Origin: Clostridia bacterium
Lineage (GTDB): Bacteria; Bacillota; Clostridia; Christensenellales; UBA1242
Length of the DNA stretch: 9,091 bases
Assembly: GCA_017399515.1 (NCBI GenBank)
Contig: JAFQBZ010000106.1
Location: forward strand, 1 to 9,091
Direction: 5' to 3'
The notes beneath the pieces are model-generated. The model saw only the letters and a program-made list of their open reading frames with translations. It made no database searches and had not been told where the DNA came from. Positions 1-5,561 of this stretch are shown here, piece after piece. Each line of letters starts with the position of its first letter. Position 1 is the stretch's first letter. The translations under genes were made by a program, and so were the position numbers.

Positions 1-239
1 AAGCAACTGAACAGTCACTTAGAAGTGGTCCTGTTTCTCAAGCGAAAATCAAAGCAGCACCAAAAACAAGTGTTGCTTCGCAAATGGGCAAGGTTAACAA
101 AACCTCTGCTCCAGAAAATGAACCTGAAGAAATGGAAGCACCTGCTCCAAGCACAGCAGAAATGCTTATGGATGCTGGTCCAGCAAAATCAGGCAAGGCT
201 TCTGGAAGAGATTATTTAATGGAACTTTTAAAGAAGTAA
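1..239 (+). CDS. C-terminal end of an unidentified protein (5' partial)
   Basis: This is the open frame that runs in from the left edge (first full codon at base 3) and stops at TAA 237-239, giving about 78 residues. The visible part is rich in Ala, Pro, Ser, Glu and Lys, with few hydrophobic residues, so it is probably a flexible tail. It ends in a short segment, GRDYLMELLKK, that could form a terminal helix and may be a docking peptide; that role is inference. I do not recognise a family. The frame is chosen because it ends directly before a strong hairpin terminator and has a normal codon pattern, whereas the overlapping frame at 25-219 gives a Lys/Gln/Leu-rich nonsense product. The rest of the gene lies outside the window. 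Confidence 0.75.
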   Translation, partial: ATEQSLRSGPVSQAKIKAAPKTSVASQMGKVNKTSAPENEPEEMEAPAPSTAEMLMDAGPAKSGKASGRDYLMELLKK

Positions 240-243
240 ATTC

Positions 244-273
244 AAAAGACGAACAATTTGTTCGTCTTTTTTT
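244..273 (+). terminator. Rho-independent terminator of the left-edge gene
   Basis: An eight-pair core stem GACGAACA/TGTTCGTC (248-255 with 259-266) and a three-base loop is extended by A:T pairs 244-247/267-270. It runs into seven T residues (267-273). It starts 5 bases after the stop codon at 237-239, so it ends transcription of that gene. Confidence 0.9.
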
Positions 274-433
274 GTGCTAAAAATTAATTACTTGAAACAA
301 TGTGTTTTGCTTAAATTTTTCAAAATAATAAAAATTCAATTTAATGCATAAAATGTAAAATTTTAAAAGCAAGTGTATTAAAAATACATTTTAATTTAAA
401 ATCTTCAAATAATTACAGTTTGACTTAAAAATG

Positions 434-464
434 AAATCTCTGTCGAAAAAACAGAGATTTTTTT
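434..464 (+). terminator. Isolated terminator-like hairpin ahead of gerA
   Basis: A perfect ten-pair stem AAATCTCTGT (434-443) / ACAGAGATTT (451-460) with a seven-base loop is followed by a T run to 464. It looks like an intrinsic terminator on the + strand, yet the gene upstream already has its own terminator 160 bp earlier, and gerA begins 54 bp downstream. It could end a short untranslated RNA made from 276-434, attenuate the ger operon, or be a leftover read-through block. The sequence alone does not decide between these. Confidence 0.65.
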
Positions 465-505
465 AATTATAAATATTTTACTAATGCAAGCAAGATAATA
501 ATTTT

Positions 506-512
506 GAAAGGA
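506..512 (+). promoter_or_regulatory. Shine-Dalgarno site fixing the gerA start
   Basis: GAAAGGA lies six bases before ATG 519. A TTG at 504 opens the same frame five codons earlier, but it would put this ribosome binding site inside the coding region, so ATG 519 is taken as the start. Confidence 0.8.
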
Positions 513-518
513 ATTTTT

Positions 519-2108
519 ATGACCAAAAATAATTTTTTATTCGACCAAGTTTCAAATAAATTTGTTAAAGAAAATAAAGTGACCGAAACCAAGTTTTCTG
601 TGTGTGATGAAAATTTTTCTTTGTTTTACATTGAAAGTCTAATCAACAAAACGCTGTTTACTTCAGGTCTTCTTTTGCCACTTGAAAAATTTGTGAAACA
701 AAATCAAGAACAAAATCAGCAATTTGATAAACCACTTTTTGAAATGGTTAAAGATTTAATTGTTGCGGTTTCTTCTGTTGAAGAGGTAACCGATGAAAAT
801 GAAATTGAAAACAAAATTTTTTCAGGTTCGGCTTGCATAGTTTTTAAAGATAAGGCACTTGCTGTTCCGCTTTTTGGCGCAGAAAAGCGAAGCATTCAAG
901 AACCACCAACTGCAAGGGTTGTTAAAGGTCCAAGAGAAGGCTTTGTTGAAGACCTTGCAAGTAACATTGGTCTTATTCGAAAACGACTGAAAACTGCTAA
1001 TTTAAAAATTAAAGATATGACTATTGGAAGGCAAAGCAAAACACAAATCGCAATAATTTATCTTGAAGGCATTGTAAAAAAAGAAGTTTTGAAAGAAGTT
1101 GAAAGAAGATTAAGTTTGATTGATATTGATGCCATTGTTGATTCTTATTACATCGAGTCGTTTTTAGAAAGTGATAAACTTAAATTTTTTAGAAGGGTGG
1201 GCAACACAGAAAAACCAGATATTTTCTGCTCAAAAATCTTAGAAGGCAGGGTGGGCATTGTGGTTGACGGTTCGCCGGTTGCACTTTCTGTTCCATTTGT
1301 GCTGCTTGAAGATTTGCAAAGCCCTGAAGATTATTACACCGTTCCAGCGCAGGCAACATTTGTAAGGTTTATGCGTTTTTGTGGACTCATTCTTGCAATC
1401 TTGATTCCTGGGGTTTATGTGGCACTTCAAAGTTTTAACTATCGAATACTCCCAATCAACTTTTTAATCACGCTTTTGTCGAGCATTGAAGGGCTTTCCG
1501 TTCCGCCACTGATTGAAATTTTAATGGTGCTGCTATTGTTTGAAGTTATCACCGAAGCCAGCATTCAAATGCCGAACTCACTTGGAATGGCACTTTCAAT
1601 CATTGGTGCACTTGCACTTGGAAACACTGCTGTTGATGCGGGCATAATTTCTCCGCCATCGGTTGTGCTGGTTGCAATTTCAAGTGTTGCGATTTACATT
1701 GTGCCTGACCAAATTGCAGAAACTAGACTGCTTCGAATTTTGTTCACTTTGATTGGTGGAATTATTGGGCTTTACGGAATAATCACAGCGCTCATAATTC
1801 TCACGACTTATCTCACATCAATCACAAGTTTTGGTGTGCCATATCTCGCACCATTTGCACCACATATTAAGGGCGACCAAAAAGATGCATTTATCAAAAA
1901 GCCACTTCAAGAAATGAATAAACGACCAATCTTGTTTAGTGGCAAGAACACAACTAGACAAACCGAAGATTTTGAAAGTGATAAAAATGCAGCCGAAGAA
2001 AAACTTGCAAAAATTAGTGAAAAATCTATAAAAAATAGTGAAAAAACTGAAAAAAATCAAGAAAAGTTGCAAAAATCTAAAAATCATAAAGGAGAACAAG
2101 GGTTGTGA
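519..2108 (+). CDS. gerA: Spore germination protein, GerA family (A subunit of germinant receptor)
   Basis: A 529-residue membrane protein of the GerA/GerKA family, the A subunit of the germinant receptor in the inner spore membrane. The soluble N-terminal half (about 1-278) holds two family hallmarks: EPPTARVVKGPREGFVEDL near 128-146, followed by the NIGLIRKRL stretch, and a DGSPVALSVPF block near 250-260 that leads into a QSPEDYY motif. The membrane half (about 279-450) carries hydrophobic segments near 285-305, 330-346, 355-378, 380-396 and 407-436, and ends in the typical SFGVPYLAPFAP. Beyond the usual end near residue 480 there is an extra tail of about 45 residues, almost all Lys, Glu, Asn and Ser, probably disordered or coiled. 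Length is within the family range. It is the first gene of a gerA-gerB-gerC operon; its TGA overlaps the GTG start of the next gene. The symbol names the family; which receptor it equals and what germinant it senses cannot be read from sequence. Confidence 0.95.
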   Translation: MTKNNFLFDQVSNKFVKENKVTETKFSVCDENFSLFYIESLINKTLFTSGLLLPLEKFVKQNQEQNQQFDKPLFEMVKDLIVAVSSVEEVTDENEIENKIFSGSACIVFKDKALAVPLFGAEKRSIQEPPTARVVKGPREGFVEDLASNIGLIRKRLKTANLKIKDMTIGRQSKTQIAIIYLEGIVKKEVLKEVERRLSLIDIDAIVDSYYIESFLESDKLKFFRRVGNTEKPDIFCSKILEGRVGIVVDGSPVALSVPFVLLEDLQSPEDYYTVPAQATFVRFMRFCGLILAILIPGVYVALQSFNYRILPINFLITLLSSIEGLSVPPLIEILMVLLLFEVITEASIQMPNSLGMALSIIGALALGNTAVDAGIISPPSVVLVAISSVAIYIVPDQIAETRLLRILFTLIGGIIGLYGIITALIILTTYLTSITSFGVPYLAPFAPHIKGDQKDAFIKKPLQEMNKRPILFSGKNTTRQTEDFESDKNAAEEKLAKISEKSIKNSEKTEKNQEKLQKSKNHKGEQGL

Positions 2109-3319
2109 GTGCAAGACAATTTTATATTATTTTGTTTGTAATGGTGGTTTCGCTTAAAGTTCAAAAACTTCCAAGTTTAATTTCAAACAGTCTTGAAAAA
2201 GATACTTATGTTGTTGTTTTGGCGTTTCTTTTAATCAACTTGATTCTCATTTGTTTGGCGTTTTTTATCTTGAAAAAAACAAAAAATTTTTCCCTTGAAA
2301 ACTCTTCAAATAATCTGTTTTTAAAGACGATAAAAACCGTGCTTCAGTTAGGGGTTGCTGTTTACTTTTTGTCACAAGCATTGCTTCTTTATGAGTCGAT
2401 TCAAAACTTGTTTTCACATGTGCTTTTTTATGAACTTCCTTGGACAATGTTTAGTTTAATGCTTGCATTCGCAGTGTTTTATTTGGCATACACCGGCATA
2501 AAAAACATTTCACTTGGGGTTGAACTTTATGCCGGAATCATTATTGCGGCATATATTGTGATTTCAATTTTTGGTGGAACGAAAACCGACTTTGCGTCAG
2601 TGCTTCCATTTTCAACACTCGATGTGAAAAGTATTTTTGAAGCAGTTGCTGACTATAACATTTGGTTTGGAGATTTCTTCTTAATTTTATGTTTAGGCAA
2701 ACACACAACTCACGCAAAACTGAAATGGACAGCACTTGTTTACACAGTTGCAATGCTGTTTGTTTCGCTTTTATATATTGAATTTTATGGCATTTATAAA
2801 GGCTACACACCAATGAAGCCAAGTTTAATCAGCGTGCTGAGTGAACAGTCAATGCTTGGTGTGAACATTGGAAGAATTGATTGGTTTTTCATTCTTTTTG
2901 CAGAAATTGGAACAATTTTATCAGCCGGAGCCTGTCTTTATTTTTCAAAGCAAAGTTTGTGCTCAGCATTTCCAAAACTGAAATCTGGAAAGGCACTTGT
3001 TATTCTTACAGGTGTGATATATTTTGTTGATATTTTTTATCTGGTTGATATATTCAAGCAAGAAGAATTGTTTTCAAAAGTTTTGCCGATACCCATGCTG
3101 ATTGTGAAATTATCTTCATTTTTCATTTTGTTTTTTGTTGCAATATTTAAGAAAAAAACAAACGGTGGTGGAGAGTTTCGTGGTTATTCAAAGGCAAATA
3201 TTGAAGTTTTGAAAAATGAAAACGCTTTCAAGGTTTTAAAACTAAAATCACCAAAAAATGTAATGCAAAATCTTAAAAACCTAACACCTCAATCAGGAGG
3301 TGAAAAATGCGAAAAATAA
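2105..3319 (+). CDS. gerB: Spore germination permease, GerB family (B subunit)
   Basis: A 404-residue protein of the spore-permease (GerB) branch of the APC transporter superfamily. In germinant receptors this subunit is thought to form the germinant-binding membrane part. About ten hydrophobic segments can be seen (near 7-20, 35-56, 75-97, 112-131, 138-155, 185-197, 207-229, 260-280, 297-315 and 330-347). The N-terminal SARQFYIILFVMVVSL resembles the start of other GerB proteins, and GYTPMKPS between segments fits the family layout. A hydrophilic, Lys/Asn-rich C-terminal tail of about 55 residues (349-404) is longer than usual. The GTG start overlaps the upstream stop by four bases (GTGA), and AAAGGAGAA at 2088-2096 is its ribosome binding site; translation is probably coupled. 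Its own end overlaps the gerC start by 13 bases. Confidence 0.93.
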   Translation: MSARQFYIILFVMVVSLKVQKLPSLISNSLEKDTYVVVLAFLLINLILICLAFFILKKTKNFSLENSSNNLFLKTIKTVLQLGVAVYFLSQALLLYESIQNLFSHVLFYELPWTMFSLMLAFAVFYLAYTGIKNISLGVELYAGIIIAAYIVISIFGGTKTDFASVLPFSTLDVKSIFEAVADYNIWFGDFFLILCLGKHTTHAKLKWTALVYTVAMLFVSLLYIEFYGIYKGYTPMKPSLISVLSEQSMLGVNIGRIDWFFILFAEIGTILSAGACLYFSKQSLCSAFPKLKSGKALVILTGVIYFVDIFYLVDIFKQEELFSKVLPIPMLIVKLSSFFILFFVAIFKKKTNGGGEFRGYSKANIEVLKNENAFKVLKLKSPKNVMQNLKNLTPQSGGEKCEK

Positions 3320-4584
3320 AAAAACATATTGGATTAATTTTAATTTTAGTTATTGTAATTGCGTTTCCCACCAGCCTTTCAAATCAAATCAAAATCAATA
3401 TGCGAGTGATTGTGACAGGAATTGCTGTTGACAAAGAAGATAAAAATTTTGTGGTTACTGCGCAAATTATGAAACCCAGCCCAGGTGTGAAAAGTTCAAG
3501 TGAAAGTGCAACCATTGATTACATCACAGACAAGAGTGAAACACTTGCAGGTGCAATTTCAAAACTTTCATTCAAGGCTGGCAAAACTTCTGCGTTTTCA
3601 CACACCAACTTTGTGATTCTCGGCAAAGATATGCTTAATGAAGATGTGACAGAAAGTCTTGATTATTTCATTCGTGATAAAATTATTAAAAACTCAGCAC
3701 TTGTGCTTTTTGCAGAAGAAAAGGCAAGTGACGAAATTAAAAAGACAAAAAATACCGACCATTCAGTCGGCATTGGGCTTCAAAAAGTGTTTTTATTCAA
3801 AGAGCATGAAAGTGATGGCGTTATGCGAACGATGATGGAATTTTTAAATGAAAATCAAGGCATTTCAAAAACTAGTGTGGTGAGCGTTTTGAGTTTGAAA
3901 TCTAATGAAGAAAGTTCAAGTGGTTCAAGTGAAGGTTCAGGAAGTTCAAGTTCTGGGTCTTCGTCAGGCGGCTCTGGTGGTGAAGGTGGTTCAGGTGAGT
4001 CGTCTGGTTCATCAGGCAGTTCAAGCGGGTCTGGCGGTGAGTCACAAAACCAATATTTTGAACAGCAATCACCATTAATGCTTTTTGTGGGTGGAAGGTA
4101 TGCTGGAAAACTTGAAACCGAAAATGAAATTTCAGGTTTTATGTTTACAAACAAAGAATCGAAAGCCATTGATGTTATGGTGGTTGCGACAGAAAAGGAA
4201 AGGCTTGCCGGCTCAAAAGTTGAAATTAACATAAAAAATATGGGCTGCAGCAAAAAACTCACTTTTGAAGATGGCGCCCCTGTGATTAACATTAAAGTGA
4301 AAATTTATAATGCTGAAATTAATGAAATTTTAAACCCTGAAATTATTGCACTGCTTACCGAAAATGAATATAAACAAATGAAAATAGATTTGGAAAACGA
4401 AATCAAAAAACGAGTTTCTGCGTGTTTTGAAAAGTCAAAAGCCCAAGGCGCGGATATTTTTGAAGCGTATGAAAAAGCCTATCGATTTAACAATAAAAAA
4501 TTTAATGAATTTGCATCAAGAGAAGATTTTTTAAAGCAGTTAAAGTTAAATGTTGATGTTGAAGTTCGCAAACTAGACTATTAA
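3307..4584 (+). CDS. gerC: Germination protein of the GerC family without a lipobox, with a Ser/Gly/Glu tract
   Basis: A 425-residue GerC-type subunit, third gene of the operon; AGGAGG at 3296-3301 precedes ATG 3307. Family features: VIVTGIAVDKEDKNFVVTAQI (33-53, cf. the usual 'aigiDk...vt.qi'), a SHTNFVILGKDML block (98-110) followed by SLDYFIRDK, and the C-terminal signature AQGADIFEAYEKAYR (379-393) ending in VDVEVRKLDY. The known family is made as a lipoprotein, but no cysteine lies near the N-terminal hydrophobic stretch (residues 8-20); the only cysteines are 314 and 373. The protein would therefore stay as a signal anchor or be cleaved by signal peptidase I, perhaps after SLS (23-25). 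Between the N-terminal domain and the rest lies a linker of about 46 residues (201-246) made only of Ser, Gly and Glu. Function as the C subunit of the receptor is inferred from operon position and family motifs. Confidence 0.9.
   Translation: MRKIKKHIGLILILVIVIAFPTSLSNQIKINMRVIVTGIAVDKEDKNFVVTAQIMKPSPGVKSSSESATIDYITDKSETLAGAISKLSFKAGKTSAFSHTNFVILGKDMLNEDVTESLDYFIRDKIIKNSALVLFAEEKASDEIKKTKNTDHSVGIGLQKVFLFKEHESDGVMRTMMEFLNENQGISKTSVVSVLSLKSNEESSSGSSEGSGSSSSGSSSGGSGGEGGSGESSGSSGSSSGSGGESQNQYFEQQSPLMLFVGGRYAGKLETENEISGFMFTNKESKAIDVMVVATEKERLAGSKVEINIKNMGCSKKLTFEDGAPVINIKVKIYNAEINEILNPEIIALLTENEYKQMKIDLENEIKKRVSACFEKSKAQGADIFEAYEKAYRFNNKKFNEFASREDFLKQLKLNVDVEVRKLDY
3907..4044 (+). repeat. Low-complexity Ser/Gly/Glu-coding tract inside gerC
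   Basis: Forty-six consecutive codons (GerC residues 201-246) encode only Ser, Gly or Glu, using mostly TCA, TCT, AGT, AGC, GGT and GGC in irregular order. There is no exact repeat unit longer than a few codons, so it resembles a protein linker under amino-acid-level selection more than a recent slippage expansion. The reverse strand has a long Pro/Glu open frame here only because of this composition. Confidence 0.9.
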
Positions 4585-4592
4585 TGACATAA

Positions 4593-4622
4593 TTCGACAA
4601 AACTCGACAAAATATGTCAAAA
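4593..4622. repeat. Three tandem 10-bp units after gerC
   Basis: TTCGACAAAA (4593-4602), CTCGACAAAA (4603-4612) and the weaker TATGTCAAAA (4613-4622) stand in tandem at exactly 10-bp steps, just after the gerC stop. The first unit contains TTCGACA, the complement of the Spo0A box core TGTCGAA, and the second differs by one base. The position between two convergent genes is unusual for a regulator site, so the meaning is open. Confidence 0.55.
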
Positions 4623-4658
4623 AAAGTTATGGAAAATATTATAAAAAATAGGTAAAAT

Positions 4659-4688
4659 AAAATCGAGCAGAGATAATTGCTCGATTTT
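4659..4688. terminator. Bidirectional terminator between gerC and the XRE gene
   Basis: A perfect eleven-pair stem AAAATCGAGCA (4659-4669) / TGCTCGATTTT (4678-4688) has an eight-base loop. On the minus strand it continues into a T-rich run, and it lies 4 bases after the stop of the minus-strand regulator. On the + strand it lies 74 bases after the gerC stop. It serves both convergent units. Confidence 0.85.
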
Positions 4689-4692
4689 GCAT

Positions 4693-4932
4693 TTAGTCGT
4701 CTAAATCATTATTGTCAAAAATTTTATCATTAAAAAATTCTGTCAAAGAAATTTCGAAACCGTCACAAAGTTGTTTGATTGTCACAATGCCGGGATTTTT
4801 ACTTTTGCCATAAAATATACTGGTTATGGTGCTTGGTTCAACCCCTGAAATTGTGCCGAGTTTGTTTGGCGTTATGTTTCGTTCTTTGCACAAAGTTAAA
4901 ATTCGTTTAGTAATTGCCTCTGTTGTTTTCAT
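4693..4932 (-). CDS. Small XRE-family transcriptional regulator
   Basis: A 79-residue protein that is almost entirely one Cro/C1-type helix-turn-helix domain. The recognition unit is NKLGTISGVEPSTITSIFYGK (23-43), followed by NPGIVTIKQLCDGF and ISLTEFFND, the standard fourth and fifth helix region, then a short acidic end. An in-frame ATG at 4968 would add 12 residues, but that codon overlaps a TATAAT -10 element and would put an operator-like repeat inside the gene. The shorter MKTTEAITKRIL start also matches the usual beginning of this family. No strong ribosome binding site is present for either start; AAGGA lies about 15 bases upstream of 4932. It is divergent from the SLOG-like gene and probably represses its own and that promoter, which is inference from the shared dyad site. 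Confidence 0.88.
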   Translation of the reverse strand: MKTTEAITKRILTLCKERNITPNKLGTISGVEPSTITSIFYGKSKNPGIVTIKQLCDGFEISLTEFFNDKIFDNNDLDD

Positions 4933-4936
4933 GATG

Positions 4937-4954
4937 TATGCGATATATCCTTGA
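4937..4954. promoter_or_regulatory. Second operator-like element upstream of the XRE gene
   Basis: TATGCGATATATCCTTGA matches 14 of 18 positions of the dyad at 4985-5002, in the same orientation, with a separation of exactly 48 bp. It lies between the preferred XRE start at 4932 and its -10 element. An autorepressor site is the simplest reading. Confidence 0.5.
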
Positions 4955-4966
4955 TTTAAGTTTACC

Positions 4967-4972
4967 ATTATA
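4967..4972 (-). promoter_or_regulatory. Probable -10 element of the XRE gene
   Basis: TATAAT on the minus strand, about 35 bases before the preferred start at 4932. No good -35 hexamer is visible 16-18 bases upstream; the dyad at 4985-5002 occupies that position. The promoter may be weak or activator-dependent. Confidence 0.45.
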
Positions 4973-4984
4973 TTAATAAAATAA

Positions 4985-5002
4985 TCAGGGATATGTCCTT
5001 GA
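4985..5002. promoter_or_regulatory. Operator-like dyad between the divergent XRE and SLOG genes
   Basis: TCAGGGATATGTCCTTGA is an imperfect 18-bp inverted repeat: seven of the nine base pairs across the centre are complementary, with TCA-GGA on one side and TCC-TGA on the other. It overlaps the -35 hexamer of the + strand promoter and covers the -35 position of the minus-strand promoter. It is the likely binding site of the XRE protein encoded alongside it. Confidence 0.6.
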
Positions 5003-5026
5003 CTTTTTTGAGCGATGCATTAAAAT
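4999..5026 (+). promoter_or_regulatory. Sigma-A-like promoter of the SLOG-like gene
   Basis: TTGACT (4999-5004), a 16-base spacer and TAAAAT (5021-5026) lie 30 bases before ATG 5056. The -35 element overlaps the end of the dyad at 4985-5002, so a bound regulator should block RNA polymerase. Confidence 0.6.
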
Positions 5027-5055
5027 AAGTTGTAAATTAAGGGGGACAAAAGAAG

Positions 5056-5496
5056 ATGTTTGAAAGTTGTGCATGTTTTGGACAAAACGAAATTAAAAAT
5101 GAAAACGCATTAGAATCAAGTTTAAGTGTTATGTTTGAGTATTTAATAACTGAGCAAAAAACTAAAATATTTTATTTTGGTGGGGTGGGTGTTTTTGATA
5201 ATTTGTGTCTAAGCGTTCTTTTGAAGCAAAAAGCAAGGTTCAACCATATCAAACTTGTTTTGGTTAAACCTGCAATTAAAGATTTTGAAAAACAAATTAA
5301 TTTTAATTTTGATGATGTTGTTGAATTTACAGAGAAAAATGAATATGACAAAATGCCTCTTTATTCAAGGGATTTAAAAATGGCAAAAAATGCCGACTTT
5401 TTGGTGTTTTATGTTGAAGAAACAAGCAAAAACAAAGCCAAAAAAATTTTAGAATTTGCAAAAAATTTGAATAAAAACCTCGTGAATATGGTTTAA
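5056..5496 (+). CDS. SLOG-domain (YpsA/DUF1273-like) protein
   Basis: A 146-residue soluble protein that I match to the small SLOG-family proteins related to YpsA (Rossmann-like, thought to bind nucleotide-type ligands). The pattern is: a short strand with CACFGQNEI (5-13) where relatives have CxFxGHR; KIFYFGGVGVFDNLCL (37-52), the glycine-rich 'FYfGg.GeFD' motif; HIKLVLVKP (64-72); LYSRDLKMAKNADFLVFYV (102-120), equivalent to the 'yRN..M...sD.vifyv' stretch; and a final helix with strand NLVNMV. The His-Arg of the usual GHR motif is replaced by Gln-Asn, so ligand binding may differ. A GGGGG-centred ribosome binding site lies at 5041-5045. It is expressed from its own promoter, divergent from an XRE regulator. 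Substrate and biological role are unknown. Confidence 0.75.
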   Translation: MFESCACFGQNEIKNENALESSLSVMFEYLITEQKTKIFYFGGVGVFDNLCLSVLLKQKARFNHIKLVLVKPAIKDFEKQINFNFDDVVEFTEKNEYDKMPLYSRDLKMAKNADFLVFYVEETSKNKAKKILEFAKNLNKNLVNMV

Positions 5497-5502
5497 ACTT
5501 AT

Positions 5503-5534
5503 AAAAGTAAGAGAAATTTTCTTTTACTTTTTTT
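5503..5534 (+). terminator. Terminator of the SLOG-like gene
   Basis: A stem of about thirteen pairs, 5503-5515 with 5519-5531, contains one G:U pair and runs into a T tract (5528-5534). It is AT-rich but long, and begins 7 bases after the stop codon at 5494-5496. It separates this gene from the acyltransferase gene. Confidence 0.75.
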
Positions 5535-5544
5535 ATTTTGCATT

Positions 5545-5550
5545 TATAAT
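5545..5550 (+). promoter_or_regulatory. Possible -10 element of the acyltransferase gene
   Basis: A perfect TATAAT stands 11 bases before ATG 5562, which would give a leader of only a few bases. No acceptable -35 hexamer is visible, because the corresponding position is inside the preceding terminator. It may be a chance match in AT-rich DNA. Confidence 0.3.
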
Positions 5551-5561
5551 AAAGTGAGAAT

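Larger units (their letters stand above)
276..518. other. Gene-free AT-rich spacer upstream of the germination operon
   Basis: I see no credible coding frame here. The spacer holds a small hairpin TGTATT-aaa-AATACA near 374-388, which may be chance in such AT-rich DNA, and the strong hairpin at 434-464 described separately. A TTGACT at 420-425 has no good partner -10 element, and a TATAAA at 468-473 has no good -35. I therefore cannot name the operon promoter. Germination operons are normally transcribed late in the forespore by sigma-G, but I could not see a convincing sigma-G match. Confidence 0.5.

Noticed and set aside
25..219. 64-codon open frame on the + strand at the left edge
   Set aside because: Composition is Lys/Gln/Leu-rich without any family pattern, and it overlaps the better frame ending at 239 directly before a terminator.
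441..447. TGTCGAA, a perfect Spo0A box core upstream of gerA
   Set aside because: About one such 7-mer is expected by chance in a window of this size and composition, and here it lies in the stem and loop of a hairpin rather than near a recognisable promoter.
504..518. TTG start five codons upstream of the chosen gerA start
   Set aside because: The Shine-Dalgarno sequence lies inside these codons and is well placed for ATG 519.
3855..4292. 145-codon Pro/Glu-rich open frame antisense to gerC
   Set aside because: It is the complement of Ser and Gly codons in gerC (TCA, TCT, GGT), with no ribosome binding site or promoter of its own.
4933..4968. Longer XRE protein starting at ATG 4968
   Set aside because: The ATG is part of a TATAAT -10 element, has no ribosome binding site, and the added residues cover an operator-like repeat.
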